Source: Saccharothrix australiensis (GTDB lineage Bacteria > Actinomycetota > Actinomycetes > Mycobacteriales > Pseudonocardiaceae). From it: 64,000 nucleotides of DNA. The notes beneath the pieces were generated by a model, which did no database searches, was not told the origin of the DNA, and was given only the letters and a program-made list of their open reading frames with translations. Numbering within the stretch: the first letter of the stretch is position 1; every line of letters begins with the position of its first letter. Shown here one piece after another: positions 27,374-36,000 of this stretch. Location: assembly GCF_003634935.1 (NCBI RefSeq), contig NZ_RBXO01000001.1, positions 4,861,501 through 4,925,500 of the forward strand. Direction: 5' to 3'. Position numbers and translations under genes: made by a program.

Positions 27374-28186
27374 ATGTCAGGCACGAACGCGGCGGTCCAC
27401 TTATCGAGGTACCGCGCCAGGGGGGCCGGGAAGTCGCCGGCGGACAACGTCGTGTGCCTGGTCGGCGACCGGTTCAGCGGGATGCGGGACGTGCCCGGCG
27501 TCCGCACCCTGGGCCAGTTGGTCGGCGACCTGCGCTCCGGCGCGCCCGCGCCGGACGCGATCGTCGTCGGCCAGGGCATGGGGGACTACGAGCTGGACTA
27601 CCTCAACGCCGCGCTCGCCCGGCGGGAGGACGCGCGGGACGTGCCCGTGCTGGGCGTCGCCCGCACGCCGGTGGCGCGGTCGCTCGTGCACAAGCACCGC
27701 GAGCAGAACGTCCTGCTGTCCGGCCTGCGGGCGCTGCCCGACGGCAGGCACGCGGCCGACCTGGCGCTGCACGGCGAGAACGAGCTGCTGCTCGACCACC
27801 AGACCGGTCAGCACGTGCAGGGCATGGTCGTCACCGAGGCGATGCGGCAGATGTTCATCGCGGTCTTCGAGGCCGAGCACGGCGTCCGGTTCCCCGGCCG
27901 CCGCTTCTACGTGGTGTGGAACTCGATGTCGCTGACCTTCGAGTCGTTCCTGTTCCCGCTGCCCGCCGAGATCACCTGCGCGATCGTCGAATCGGCGGTG
28001 GCGGACCCGGAGCGGATGACCTTCCGGGTCACCATGGAAATCACCCAGGCGGGCACCTCGGCGGCGTGCGCGGACATTCGTTTCGCCGCGTTCGACGACC
28101 ACCGGATCAAACGGTCCGAGTTGCGCCGGGCCACTTCGGCGGTGCAGACGCTGATGGCCGACCGCACCGCCGAAATGGCGTGGTGA
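27374..28186 (+). CDS. AfsA-like hotdog-domain protein with unusual N-terminal domain
   Basis: 270 residues. The region from about 104 resembles the AfsA repeat: VHKHREQNVLLSGLR followed by LLLDHQTGQHVQGMVVTEAMRQ at about 138-159. AfsA enzymes condense a beta-ketoacyl thioester with dihydroxyacetone phosphate to start gamma-butyrolactone or butenolide signals. Only one clear AfsA-type repeat is seen, where classic AfsA has two. Residues 24-100 (DNVVCLVGDRFSGMRDVPGV, PDAIVVGQGMGDYELDYLNA) form an extra domain I do not recognise. ATG at 27374 follows GGGGAG by seven bases. It is first in a six-gene run with a phosphatase and KASIII next to it, which fits a dephosphorylated lipid-like product. 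Function is inferred. Confidence 0.78.
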   Translation: MSGTNAAVHLSRYRARGAGKSPADNVVCLVGDRFSGMRDVPGVRTLGQLVGDLRSGAPAPDAIVVGQGMGDYELDYLNAALARREDARDVPVLGVARTPVARSLVHKHREQNVLLSGLRALPDGRHAADLALHGENELLLDHQTGQHVQGMVVTEAMRQMFIAVFEAEHGVRFPGRRFYVVWNSMSLTFESFLFPLPAEITCAIVESAVADPERMTFRVTMEITQAGTSAACADIRFAAFDDHRIKRSELRRATSAVQTLMADRTAEMAW

Positions 28187-28857
28187 TGATGCGGGTCGCG
28201 GCTTTCTTCGACATCGACGAGACGCTCATCGCCGGCAAGAGCATGTTCGACTTCCTGCGCTTCCACCTCGCCGACGACCGCACCCCGGACCGGGGCCAGG
28301 CGGCGCGGCTCGCGGAGTTCGACCGCCTCGTGGCGGCCGGCGGCGCGTCCCGGTCGACCGTCAACCGGCAGTACTACCGCATCTACCGCGGCGTGCCCGC
28401 GGACCTGGTGCGGCGGCAGGGCCTGGAGTGGTTCGCGCGCAGCCGCCGCACGGCGGGCTTCATCAAGCCGGAGGTGGTCGGCGCGCTGGTCCGCCACCGC
28501 CTGTCCGGCCACCGCGTCGTTTTGGTCAGCGGCTCGTTCCCGGCGTGCGCGGACCCGCTGGCGAGCGCGCTCGGCGCGCACCACGTGCTGTGCACGAGGC
28601 CCGTCGTCGGCCCCGACGGCCTGCTCACCGGCGAGGTGGACCGGTCCGTCATCGGTGACGTCAAGTCCACCGCCGTGCGCGAGCTGGCGCGGCGGGAGGG
28701 CCTCTCGCTGCCACTGAGCTTCGGCTACGGCGACCACGCCAGCGACCTGCCGCTGCTGCGGGAGGTCGGGCACCCGGTCGTCGTGGGCGCGGACCCCGAG
28801 CTGGGCAGGCACGCCGACCGCAACCAGTGGCTGCGGATCGCGGGGGTGGCGGCGTGA
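28186..28857 (+). CDS. HAD-superfamily phosphatase (SerB-like, subfamily IB)
   Basis: 223 residues. HAD motifs: FFDIDETLIAG (nucleophile and acid Asp), VVLVSGSFPACADPLA (Ser), Lys in DVKSTAV and GYGDHASDLPLL (two Asp). The inserted cap FLRFHLADDRTPDRGQ and RQYYRIYRGVPADLVRRQGL is typical of HAD-IB hydrolases acting on small phosphoesters. The ATG shares one base with the AfsA-like stop, and an ATG or GTG one codon away could also be used. A phosphatase following an AfsA-like gene matches the dephosphorylation step of butenolide phosphate chemistry. Confidence 0.9.
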   Translation: MMRVAAFFDIDETLIAGKSMFDFLRFHLADDRTPDRGQAARLAEFDRLVAAGGASRSTVNRQYYRIYRGVPADLVRRQGLEWFARSRRTAGFIKPEVVGALVRHRLSGHRVVLVSGSFPACADPLASALGAHHVLCTRPVVGPDGLLTGEVDRSVIGDVKSTAVRELARREGLSLPLSFGYGDHASDLPLLREVGHPVVVGADPELGRHADRNQWLRIAGVAA

Positions 28858-29900
28858 CGCGGGACTGCTTCTGCGGGTGCGCCCTGGCCGAGCCGCTGGA
28901 CGGCGCGGGTGTCCACGAGCCGCGGACCCCGGTGCCGGGCGTGGGCGTCCTGGGCTGCGGCAGCCACCTGCCCGAGTGGGAGGTCGGCAACGACGTCGTG
29001 GCCACCGAGGTCGGCGTCGAGGAGTCCTGGATCGAGCGCAAGACCGGCATCCGGACGCGCCGGCGGGCCGCGCCGTGGCAGGCGGCCTCCGACCTCGCCG
29101 CGCCGGCGGCCGAGGAGGCCCTGCGCCGGGCCGGGCTGACCGCCGCGGACCTGTCGGTGGTCGTCGTCGCCACGTCGACGCCCGACTCGCCGCAGCCGGC
29201 GACCGCCTGCGTGCTCCAGGACCGGATCGGCGCGGTCGGCGCGGCGGCGTTCGACGTGAACGCGGTGTGCAGCGGCTTCGTGTTCGCGCTGGAGACCGCG
29301 CGCCGCCTGATCGCCGACGGCGGGCACGCCCTCGTGGTCGGCGTGGACGTCTACTCCCGCATCCTGGACCCGACGGACCGCCGCACGGCGGTGCTGTTCG
29401 GCGACGGCGCGGGCGCGGTCGTGCTCGGCCCGACGCCGCCCGGTCGCGGCATCGTCGCCTCGGCGCTGACGAGCTACGGGCAGCACGCCGACCTGATCAA
29501 GGTCGCGGCGGGCGGCAGCCGCATCCCCGCGTCCAAGGAGTCGCTCGCCGCGGGCGAGCACTACTTCAGCATGGACGGCCGCGGCGTCCGCGACTTCGTC
29601 GCGCGGGAGGTGCCGACCGCCGTGCGGTGCTTCCTGGCCGACCTGGGCTACCCCGCCGACACCGTCCGGCACTTCGTGCCGCACCAGGCCAACGGCCGGA
29701 TGCTCGCCGAGCTGGAGGCGGAACTCGCGTTCCCGGCGGCCCGCGCGCACTACACCGTCGAGCGCTACGGCAACACCGGCGCGGCGTCGGTCCCGATCAC
29801 CCTGGCCGCCGCGCAGCACGAGTTCGCCGAAGGCGACGTCGTCGTGCTCGCCGCGTTCGGCGGCGGCATGGCGATGGGCCTGTCGCTGCTCCACTGGTGA
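28854..29900 (+). CDS. KASIII (FabH-like) 3-oxoacyl synthase with Cys-rich N-terminal extension
   Basis: 348 residues. The catalytic triad is present: Cys at 139 in NAVCSGFVFAL, His in FVPHQANGRM and Asn in ERYGNTGAASVP. The conserved LDPTDRRTAVLFGDGAGAV is also present. It differs from housekeeping FabH by a leading 28-residue extension containing three Cys (RDCFCGCALAEP) before PGVGVLGCGSHLP. GTG at 28854 overlaps the HAD stop by GTGA. Such stand-alone KASIII proteins in secondary-metabolite loci make or transfer acyl or beta-ketoacyl groups; here it could supply the acyl precursor for the AfsA-like enzyme. Confidence 0.9.
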   Translation: MTRDCFCGCALAEPLDGAGVHEPRTPVPGVGVLGCGSHLPEWEVGNDVVATEVGVEESWIERKTGIRTRRRAAPWQAASDLAAPAAEEALRRAGLTAADLSVVVVATSTPDSPQPATACVLQDRIGAVGAAAFDVNAVCSGFVFALETARRLIADGGHALVVGVDVYSRILDPTDRRTAVLFGDGAGAVVLGPTPPGRGIVASALTSYGQHADLIKVAAGGSRIPASKESLAAGEHYFSMDGRGVRDFVAREVPTAVRCFLADLGYPADTVRHFVPHQANGRMLAELEAELAFPAARAHYTVERYGNTGAASVPITLAAAQHEFAEGDVVVLAAFGGGMAMGLSLLHW

Positions 29901-29904
29901 TCCA

Positions 29905-29960
29905 CCCCAGAACCGATCCCGCAGTACCGATCCCCCAGAACCGATCCCGCGGTACCGATC
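29905..29960. repeat. 28-bp tandem duplication (27 of 28 identical)
   Basis: The unit beginning CCCCAGAACCGATCCCG and ending TACCGATC occurs at 29905-29932 and 29933-29960, differing by one base (A to G at the 20th base of the unit). It fills the 90-bp spacer between the KASIII gene and the gene at 29991. Each unit contains two ACCGATC words, spaced 15 bp in both units. It could be a regulatory site or slippage product. Confidence 0.9.
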
Positions 29961-29990
29961 ACCGCAGGACCCCACGGAAAGGGAACAACC

Positions 29991-30608
29991 ATGCCTGCGA
30001 CCACCTTGCTGGTCACCGAGGTCACCACCGCGCCGGGCGCGCTCGACAGCGCCGCGAAGGAGTGGGCCCGCCTGCGCGCCGACGACCGCTCGGGCAGCGT
30101 GCTGTACCGCGCCCTCGAAGGCGACACGCTGATGGAGCTGACGCCGCTGGCCGACCTGGCCGCCCTCGACGCCGAGACCTCGCTGTTCGAGCGGCAGTTC
30201 ACCGAGCTGGCCCCGCACGTCGCGGGCGACTTACGCCGTCAAGTGCTCCGGTTCGTCGAAGCGCCCAAGTCGACGGCCGACGCCGTGCCCGCGACGCGGT
30301 ACGTGCAGCTGCGGCACATCGAGGTGCCGCCCGCCGTGTTCGCCGACTACCGCCGGTGGCGCGAGGACACGATCTTCGACGTCGTGCGCCGCGCCGACGA
30401 GGTCGTGGTGTTCCTGGCCTACCACTCGCTGCTGAGCACCGAGCCGGGCGTGATGTTCGTGTCCGGCTTCGACACCACGCCCGAGCGGTACGGCGCGGTG
30501 TTCGCCTGCCCCGAGTACCGGGAGATCGTCCGGCAGGCCGGGTCCGCCTACATCGCCGGCGGCGAGCGCGGCCTCTACACCGCGGTGTACGAGCGGGTCG
30601 ACGCCTGA
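29991..30608 (+). CDS. Unrecognised protein, probable double ferredoxin-like (dimeric alpha/beta-barrel) fold
   Basis: 205 residues with no signal or membrane segment. I do not recognise the family. The two halves share a layout: strand TLLVTEVTTAPG, helix, strand GSVLYRALEGD, then ARYVQLRHIEVPPAV-like (TRYVQLRHIEVPPAVF), helix, strand EVVVFLAYHSLL. That pattern of strand-helix-strand repeated suggests two antibiotic-monooxygenase-like or cyclase-like domains. GGAAAGGGAA precedes the ATG by six bases or so, a good ribosome site. Its stop is shared with the next gene (TGATG). It is inside the AfsA/HAD/KASIII cassette, where a cyclase or monooxygenase would be useful, but that is inference. Confidence 0.7.
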   Translation: MPATTLLVTEVTTAPGALDSAAKEWARLRADDRSGSVLYRALEGDTLMELTPLADLAALDAETSLFERQFTELAPHVAGDLRRQVLRFVEAPKSTADAVPATRYVQLRHIEVPPAVFADYRRWREDTIFDVVRRADEVVVFLAYHSLLSTEPGVMFVSGFDTTPERYGAVFACPEYREIVRQAGSAYIAGGERGLYTAVYERVDA

Positions 30609-31429
30609 TGGCGGCGATCCCGCTGAGCGTCACCACGCAGGGGCCGCTGTACCCGCCCAGCGAGATCATGAACGAGGACGGCGACTTCGTCGTCGTGGGC
30701 CGGGTGAACCGGGCCGCGGCCGACGGCGGCGTGGTCGCGCCCTGGGAGTCCGTCCTGGTGAGCGCCGGGAGCCCGGTGCCGGAGTTCGGGCGGCACCTGC
30801 CGCACGAGGTGATCCGGCCGCTCACCGCCGAGGACGACGACATGGTGCTCCACACGCTGCCGGTACCCCTGCCCTGCAACAACTACCCGATGACCTTCGC
30901 GCCGGACCAGCCGCCCGCCGAGCGGGAGCTGCCGAGCTACCCGCTGCACCGCGTGCCCGTCCCCGACCTGCGGGACGAGGACGGGCCGAAGGTCACCGAG
31001 CCGATCACCCTCGGCCGGTGGCTGCGGGCCAGGGGCGAGGTGGCGGTGCGGGTCGCGCCGGACCGCACGGCGGCGGACTTCGAGTTCGAGTTCGCCGACC
31101 TCATCCCGAACAGCCTGTACACCGTGATGTCGCTGCGCGAGCGGGACCTGGACCCGGCCGGCCCGACCAGGCCGGGACCGCTGGGCGTGCCGAACGTGTT
31201 CACCACCGACCGCCGCGGCGCGGGCCGCTACTCGGCGACGATGCCCGACCCGTTCCCGGCACACGACCGGCCGGGCCGCAACCGGATCGTCAACGTCATC
31301 GTCCTGTGGATGAGCTACCAGCGCAGCTACGGCGGCGCGATCGGGCAGTTCGGCCTGGGCGGCGACATCCACGCCCAGCTGAAGCTCACCGCGCCGGGCT
31401 TCCACGAGCACACGACCACCGCCCCGTGA
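30608..31429 (+). CDS. Unrecognised 273-residue protein in the AfsA/KASIII cassette
   Basis: No known family. Visible features: N-terminal IPLSVTTQGPLYPPSEIMNE, a Pro-rich centre (LPVPLPCNNYPMTFAPDQPP, ELPSYPLHRVPVPDLRDEDG), and a beta-rich C-terminal half with NSLYTVMSLRERDLDPAGPT and RNRIVNVIVLWMSYQRSYGG then FGLGGDIHAQLKL. There is no signal peptide and no membrane segment. The composition and the IWxSY-type strand resemble a secreted or jelly-roll-like beta protein, but it lacks export signal. It starts at ATG 30608, overlapping the preceding stop by one base, so it is translated with the cassette. Confidence 0.7.
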   Translation: MAAIPLSVTTQGPLYPPSEIMNEDGDFVVVGRVNRAAADGGVVAPWESVLVSAGSPVPEFGRHLPHEVIRPLTAEDDDMVLHTLPVPLPCNNYPMTFAPDQPPAERELPSYPLHRVPVPDLRDEDGPKVTEPITLGRWLRARGEVAVRVAPDRTAADFEFEFADLIPNSLYTVMSLRERDLDPAGPTRPGPLGVPNVFTTDRRGAGRYSATMPDPFPAHDRPGRNRIVNVIVLWMSYQRSYGGAIGQFGLGGDIHAQLKLTAPGFHEHTTTAP

Positions 31430-31445
31430 ACCGAAGGAGAAACCC

Positions 31446-31655
31446 ATGCCCATCGTGTCGGTGACCACCTGGCCCGGCCCGGACGACCTGGCCCGGCGGT
31501 TGGTGGAGGAGCTGACCGGAACCGTGCACCGGGTGACGGGCGCGCCGATGGACAAGATCACCGTCTACGTCCAGGAAGTCCCGCGCGACCGCTGGGCGGA
31601 GGGCGGCGTGCTCGGCAGCAATCCCGACTTCGCCACCCTGAGCCGCCGCACCTGA
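31446..31655 (+). CDS. 4-Oxalocrotonate tautomerase-family enzyme
   Basis: 69 residues, the size of a single tautomerase subunit. Catalytic Pro directly follows the initiator Met (MPIVSVTTWPGP), and the family segment GAPMDKITVYVQEVPRDRW follows. GAAGGAGA precedes the ATG at six bases. Tautomerases use the N-terminal Pro as acid/base for keto-enol isomerisation. Last gene of the 27.4-31.7 kb cassette, it could shift a double bond in a butenolide or furanone product. Confidence 0.9.
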   Translation: MPIVSVTTWPGPDDLARRLVEELTGTVHRVTGAPMDKITVYVQEVPRDRWAEGGVLGSNPDFATLSRRT

Positions 31656-31708
31656 CCGGGGCACCCGCTCACCGCGATGCGGTCGGCGGTGGGGAGCGTG
31701 CCGGCACG

Positions 31709-31736
31709 AGGCCCGGCGACACCCGTCGCCGGGCCT
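31709..31736. terminator. Terminator hairpin between the cassette and Wadjet operon
   Basis: AGGCCCGGCGAC (31709-31720) pairs perfectly with GTCGCCGGGCCT (31725-31736), a 12-bp stem with a four-base ACCC loop, between convergent genes. It should stop transcripts from both sides. Confidence 0.9.
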
Positions 31737-31768
31737 CGCCGCGCGCCCCTCGAACCCCGCACCACGAG

Positions 31769-33034
31769 TCATCGGTCCCGAGTACGTGACGGCCAGCTCG
31801 GCGAGCGGGACGCGTTCGCCAGGTCGGCCAGCAGTCGGTCGAGGAGACGCTCCTCGTGCACGGGAGCGCACATCCGGTCGTAGGCGGTCCGCAGTTCCTC
31901 GACCGCGGCCATGAGGCCGTCCGGGGTGGCGAACGAGCCGTCCAGCCCGGTCTCGTCGGCGTAGGTCGTCGCGTCGAAACGCCAAGCTCGGGCGCCGGGC
32001 GCGACGAAGAGGACTTGTTCGGCGATGGTGAACCCGGCGGGGTCGAAGTCCGCCCGTGCGTGGATCGCGCAGCCCGCGGCGGCCAGTCCGGCGAGCAGGT
32101 CGAGTGCCGCGCCGGACGCCATCCCGTCCGTGCACACCAGTGGCGGGCAAGCGTCGCCGAACGCGTCGGCGGCGGCTTCCGCGACGGTGGGGTTCTCGCA
32201 CACGAAGACGTCGACGGCGGGTGCGGTCCACGTGCCGGTGAGCGAGCGGAGCGTCAGCCAGACGGGCTCGCCGGGCGCGGCGGCGCACAACCGCACCGCC
32301 GGCGACTCGCCGGTGAGCGGGAGGTTCAGCGCCAGCACCCGCGAGGACACCCCGTCGCACACCACCCCGGCGCTCGCCCACGCCGCACGCCACGCCCGAC
32401 CGGCCCGCTGTGGCCGGGGAAGCCCGTGCACGACCGCCAGCACGCGGGCGACCGCACGGCCCAACTGCCGGTCGGGATCGAGCGCGTGGGCATCGCGCAG
32501 GAGGTCCGCCGCGAGGTGGGCGAGCCGCGTTCCGCCGCTGGTGGTGCGCAGCCGGGTGACGACGGCCGCCACCTGTTCGGCCAAGCTCTCCAGCGCACCG
32601 GCGCCGGCCTGCGGCGAACCGGGGTCGGCCAGCCACTGCTCCACCGCGTGCGCGGGCACGCCCGCCTCGACCAGGTGCGTCGCCGCGCGCGCCGTTTCGG
32701 CCGCCGCCTCGGCCCGCGCCCGGTCGCGGCGAGCGCGATCCGGTTCGACCCGCCCGCCGCTCAGGGCTTCGAGGAGCCCGCGCACGGTCAGGCCGTGCTC
32801 GGCGAGCTTCGCCGCGAGGTCCTGGAGCCGGACCGGCTTGCCGGACAGCTCCCAGCGGGTGCCGAGCAGCAGCGCGACCTCCCGACGCTGCTGCTCGGTG
32901 AGCACGAGCGCGGTGAGCGTGCCCGCCTCGGTGCGGTGCCCGCGCCTGGCGCGGGTGTGGACGACGTCGAGCACGCTCGCGGGTCCCGGCAAGCGGGCCC
33001 AGTCCTCGACACCCGACGGGATCTCCGCCGTCAC
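31769..33034 (-). CDS. jetD: Wadjet JetD-like TOPRIM nuclease (DUF2399/TIGR02679)
   Basis: 421 residues. JetD is the TOPRIM nuclease that cleaves plasmid DNA in the JetABCD complex. The C-terminal TOPRIM signatures are visible: Glu in DVFVCENPTVAEAAADAF, GMASGAALDLLAGL, and the DxD pair in HARADFDPAGF. The N-terminal half is an arm with KPVRLQDLAAKLAEHGLTVR. The start GTG at 33034 overlaps the JetC stop by GTGA. Frame and start were chosen where protein-like sequence begins after a GC-rich open stretch. It is the last gene of the operon before the terminator at 31709-31736. Confidence 0.9.
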   Translation of the reverse strand: MTAEIPSGVEDWARLPGPASVLDVVHTRARRGHRTEAGTLTALVLTEQQRREVALLLGTRWELSGKPVRLQDLAAKLAEHGLTVRGLLEALSGGRVEPDRARRDRARAEAAAETARAATHLVEAGVPAHAVEQWLADPGSPQAGAGALESLAEQVAAVVTRLRTTSGGTRLAHLAADLLRDAHALDPDRQLGRAVARVLAVVHGLPRPQRAGRAWRAAWASAGVVCDGVSSRVLALNLPLTGESPAVRLCAAAPGEPVWLTLRSLTGTWTAPAVDVFVCENPTVAEAAADAFGDACPPLVCTDGMASGAALDLLAGLAAAGCAIHARADFDPAGFTIAEQVLFVAPGARAWRFDATTYADETGLDGSFATPDGLMAAVEELRTAYDRMCAPVHEERLLDRLLADLANASRSPSWPSRTRDR

Positions 33035-36000
33035 TCCACATCCGCCTCGGCGAACAGTCCGTCGGCGGGCAACGGCGCGTCGTCGGTCGTCGGCAGCGCG
33101 ACCGCGGTCCAGTCGCCACCGCACCACAGGTACGGGACCGCGTCGACACCGGGCAGGCCCCGGTGCCTGGCGAGGTCGTACACGGCCACCGCCGGAACGG
33201 TCGGGTACTTGCACCACTCGTCGTGGGCGGTCAGCATCACGTCCAGGTCGAAGTTCACCGTCAACCCCATGAACGACGCCTTGATCTCCTCGTCCACACC
33301 GGTCATCGCCTCGTCCAACCACACACAGCGCGGGGCGTGCCCACCGGCCGCGTTGTAGGCCACGACCGCGGCGGCGAACAGCGGCTGGGACAACAGCACG
33401 ACCTTCTCGCCGCCGGACTTGGCTCCGTGCTTGGCGGTGTCGAACGGCGTCCACCGGCTGGTCGAACCGGGCCGGTGCTGCAAGGAGATCTTCAGCCAGC
33501 CGCGGTAGTCCAGCGCGGCGGACAACTGCTCCCGCCAGTCCGCCGAGCCGCCGGCCGCCGCGTCGGCTCGGGCGGCGTCGATCCTGCGGGCGAGGAAGGA
33601 GCGCACGGTGTCCTGTCGCGCCGACGACAGCTGCTGGTAGCCCTGGCTCAGCGCGTCCACCACGGCGCCGGCGTCCGGGTCGGTGGGATCGGGTTCCCAC
33701 TTCAGCTGGACGGCGTTGCCGTGCCGGGTCGTGTGGCTCGCCAGCTGCTTGTTGATGTCGCTGAACGTCCGCGCGGTGTAGTCCAGCCGTTCCTTGAGGT
33801 GTTCGATGAACGTCGACCCCAGCAGCGTGGTCAACACCCGTTGCTGCTCGGCGTCGAACGACGCCTCCTGCGCCTGGACCTGTCGGGCCAGCAGGCTCGC
33901 GGCGTCCGCGGGCGCCTGCCAGCCGGCCGTGCTGTCGGTGAGCACGAGCACGCGCTGGATCCCGCCGTCGTGGTCCGGCTCGGACACCCGGGCGTCGCGG
34001 TCGGGCAACAGGTGGCGCCGGAGGTCGTCGAGCTTGCTGTAGCAGGTCCGCCAGGCGCGGTCTTCGTCGCCGGCGTCGGGCAGTTCCCGGCGGGCGGCAC
34101 GGGTCGACTCGCGCGCCGACTCGACACTGCGCCGCTCCGGTTCCTCCAGTCCGAGCGGTCGTGCGAGGCCGGCGTCGTGGACCTCCCACCACCGCGCGAG
34201 CGCGAGGTCCCGCTCGTGCTCGGCAGCCCGCCGTCGGTCTTCGTGCCGCGCCAGCGTCTCCTCGGCGCGGGTGGCCGCGATTCGGGCATCCGTGAGAGCT
34301 TTCCGCTGGTCCTCCAGGTCCCGCTCGGCCTCCTGCACCAAGCCGTCCAACTCGGTGCGGCGGAGCAGCCGCGCGCGGACGTCGGTGGTGAGCGCCGCCT
34401 CGGCGGTGTGCAACCGGACCTCCGCCTGCCGCCGGCGCCCGCTCAGGTCGTCCAGTTCGGCGTCGACCTCGGCGAGCCGCCGCTGTGCGGCGGTGAGATC
34501 GCGGCGTGCTCGCGCCAGCGCGGCCGAGCGCAGGCCGAGCACTTCGCTCCGCCCGGCCAGTTCGTCGACGGCCTGGCGATAGGCGTGCAGCGCCGCCTCG
34601 TGCGCGGACAGGTTCTCCACCGGGAACGCGTGTTCGCCCGCGTAGTAGGCCAAGTCCGCCCGCGCGGTGTCCCGAGCGGTTTCGCGGGCGCGGTGGTCGT
34701 TCCTGGCCTTTGCGGCCTTGCGTTCGCTCTCGGCGGCCCGCCGTTCCCGCTCGCGCAGCGTGGTGACGGTGTCGGTGACCGAACGCTCCGCCGGGATTCC
34801 GGCGGACTCCTCGGCGAGGCGCCGCAGGTCCCGGTCGAGGTCCTCGATCCCGGCGTCGACAGCGCCGGTCGACGTCTCCAGCTCCGCCAGCCGCGTCCGC
34901 AGGCGATCGATCTCGCGCTGCCTGGCGGACTCGCGCGCGGTGGCCCCGAGGTAGGAGGCGGGGCGGACGACCTCGGCGCGCCCGGACAGGGCCGCGCACC
35001 GCCAGGTGCCGTCCGCCGCCAGCCACAGGTCCGCGGCCTCGTCGTCGCCGGGCCGGGCGGCGTGCCACCCGATCGCCGCGAGAACGGCGCGAACAGCGGT
35101 CTCCGGTACGCCGCCGACGGGTGTGGGCTCCAGCACCTCGGTGAGGTTGGCGGCAACGTGCGTTCCGCCCGCGTGCACGAGCGTGTCGGCCGGGCCCGAA
35201 CCGCCGAGGACCGGCTCCCCGTCGGCGGTCAGCCAGGCGTCGAGCACACCCGCGGCGGCCAGGGTCGCCTCCAGCAGGTCCACCTCGTCGGTCGACAGGC
35301 CGTCGACGGGCTGGACGCACCGCCAGAACGGCGCACCGAGTCCGCGGTCGGGTTCCGGACGGTCGCGACGGCGCCAGGAGTCGGGCGGGGCCGGCGGGCG
35401 CTCCGCCCGGCCGAGCACGTCCGCCAACTGCGCGGTCGCCTGCTGGTGCTCCTCGACGAGTCCGGCGCGCTGGTGGTCGAGTTCGGTGCGCCGCGACCAC
35501 AGCGTGTCGCGAACCCGCTCGACGTGCTGGGCGATCGCCGACGAGGGGTGGGCTCCGCGCCGGTCCCCCGGCGAGCCCGACGGGTCCGCGGTCAGGTCGG
35601 CCACCAGGTCGCACCAGCGCTCGACCGTGTGCTCGTCCGCCTTGGCGAGCACGGCGTCGGTGTTCCACGCCCTGATCCGCTCGCGCAGCGCCTCCACCGC
35701 GGCGGCGACGTCCTCCTCGGCTCGTGCCCGCTGCTCCGCCGCCTCCACCAGGTCCGCCTCGCGGCCGGCCAGCGTTTCGGCCGACCGCACCACTTCCTGG
35801 TCGGCCTGGTCGAACGTCGCGCGCAACGCCTGCAAGCGCGCGAAGCGCTCCCGGCGGACGGAGAGGTCGGCGCGCAGCGCCGCCACGTCACGTGCGGGCA
35901 GGTGCCGGGCAGCGGAGTCCTGTAGTCCGGCGGGCTGCCCGGTTTCCCGGACCCGTCCGGCGGCGCGCTCCACGGCCGTTTCGGCTTCCCCGGCGTGCGA

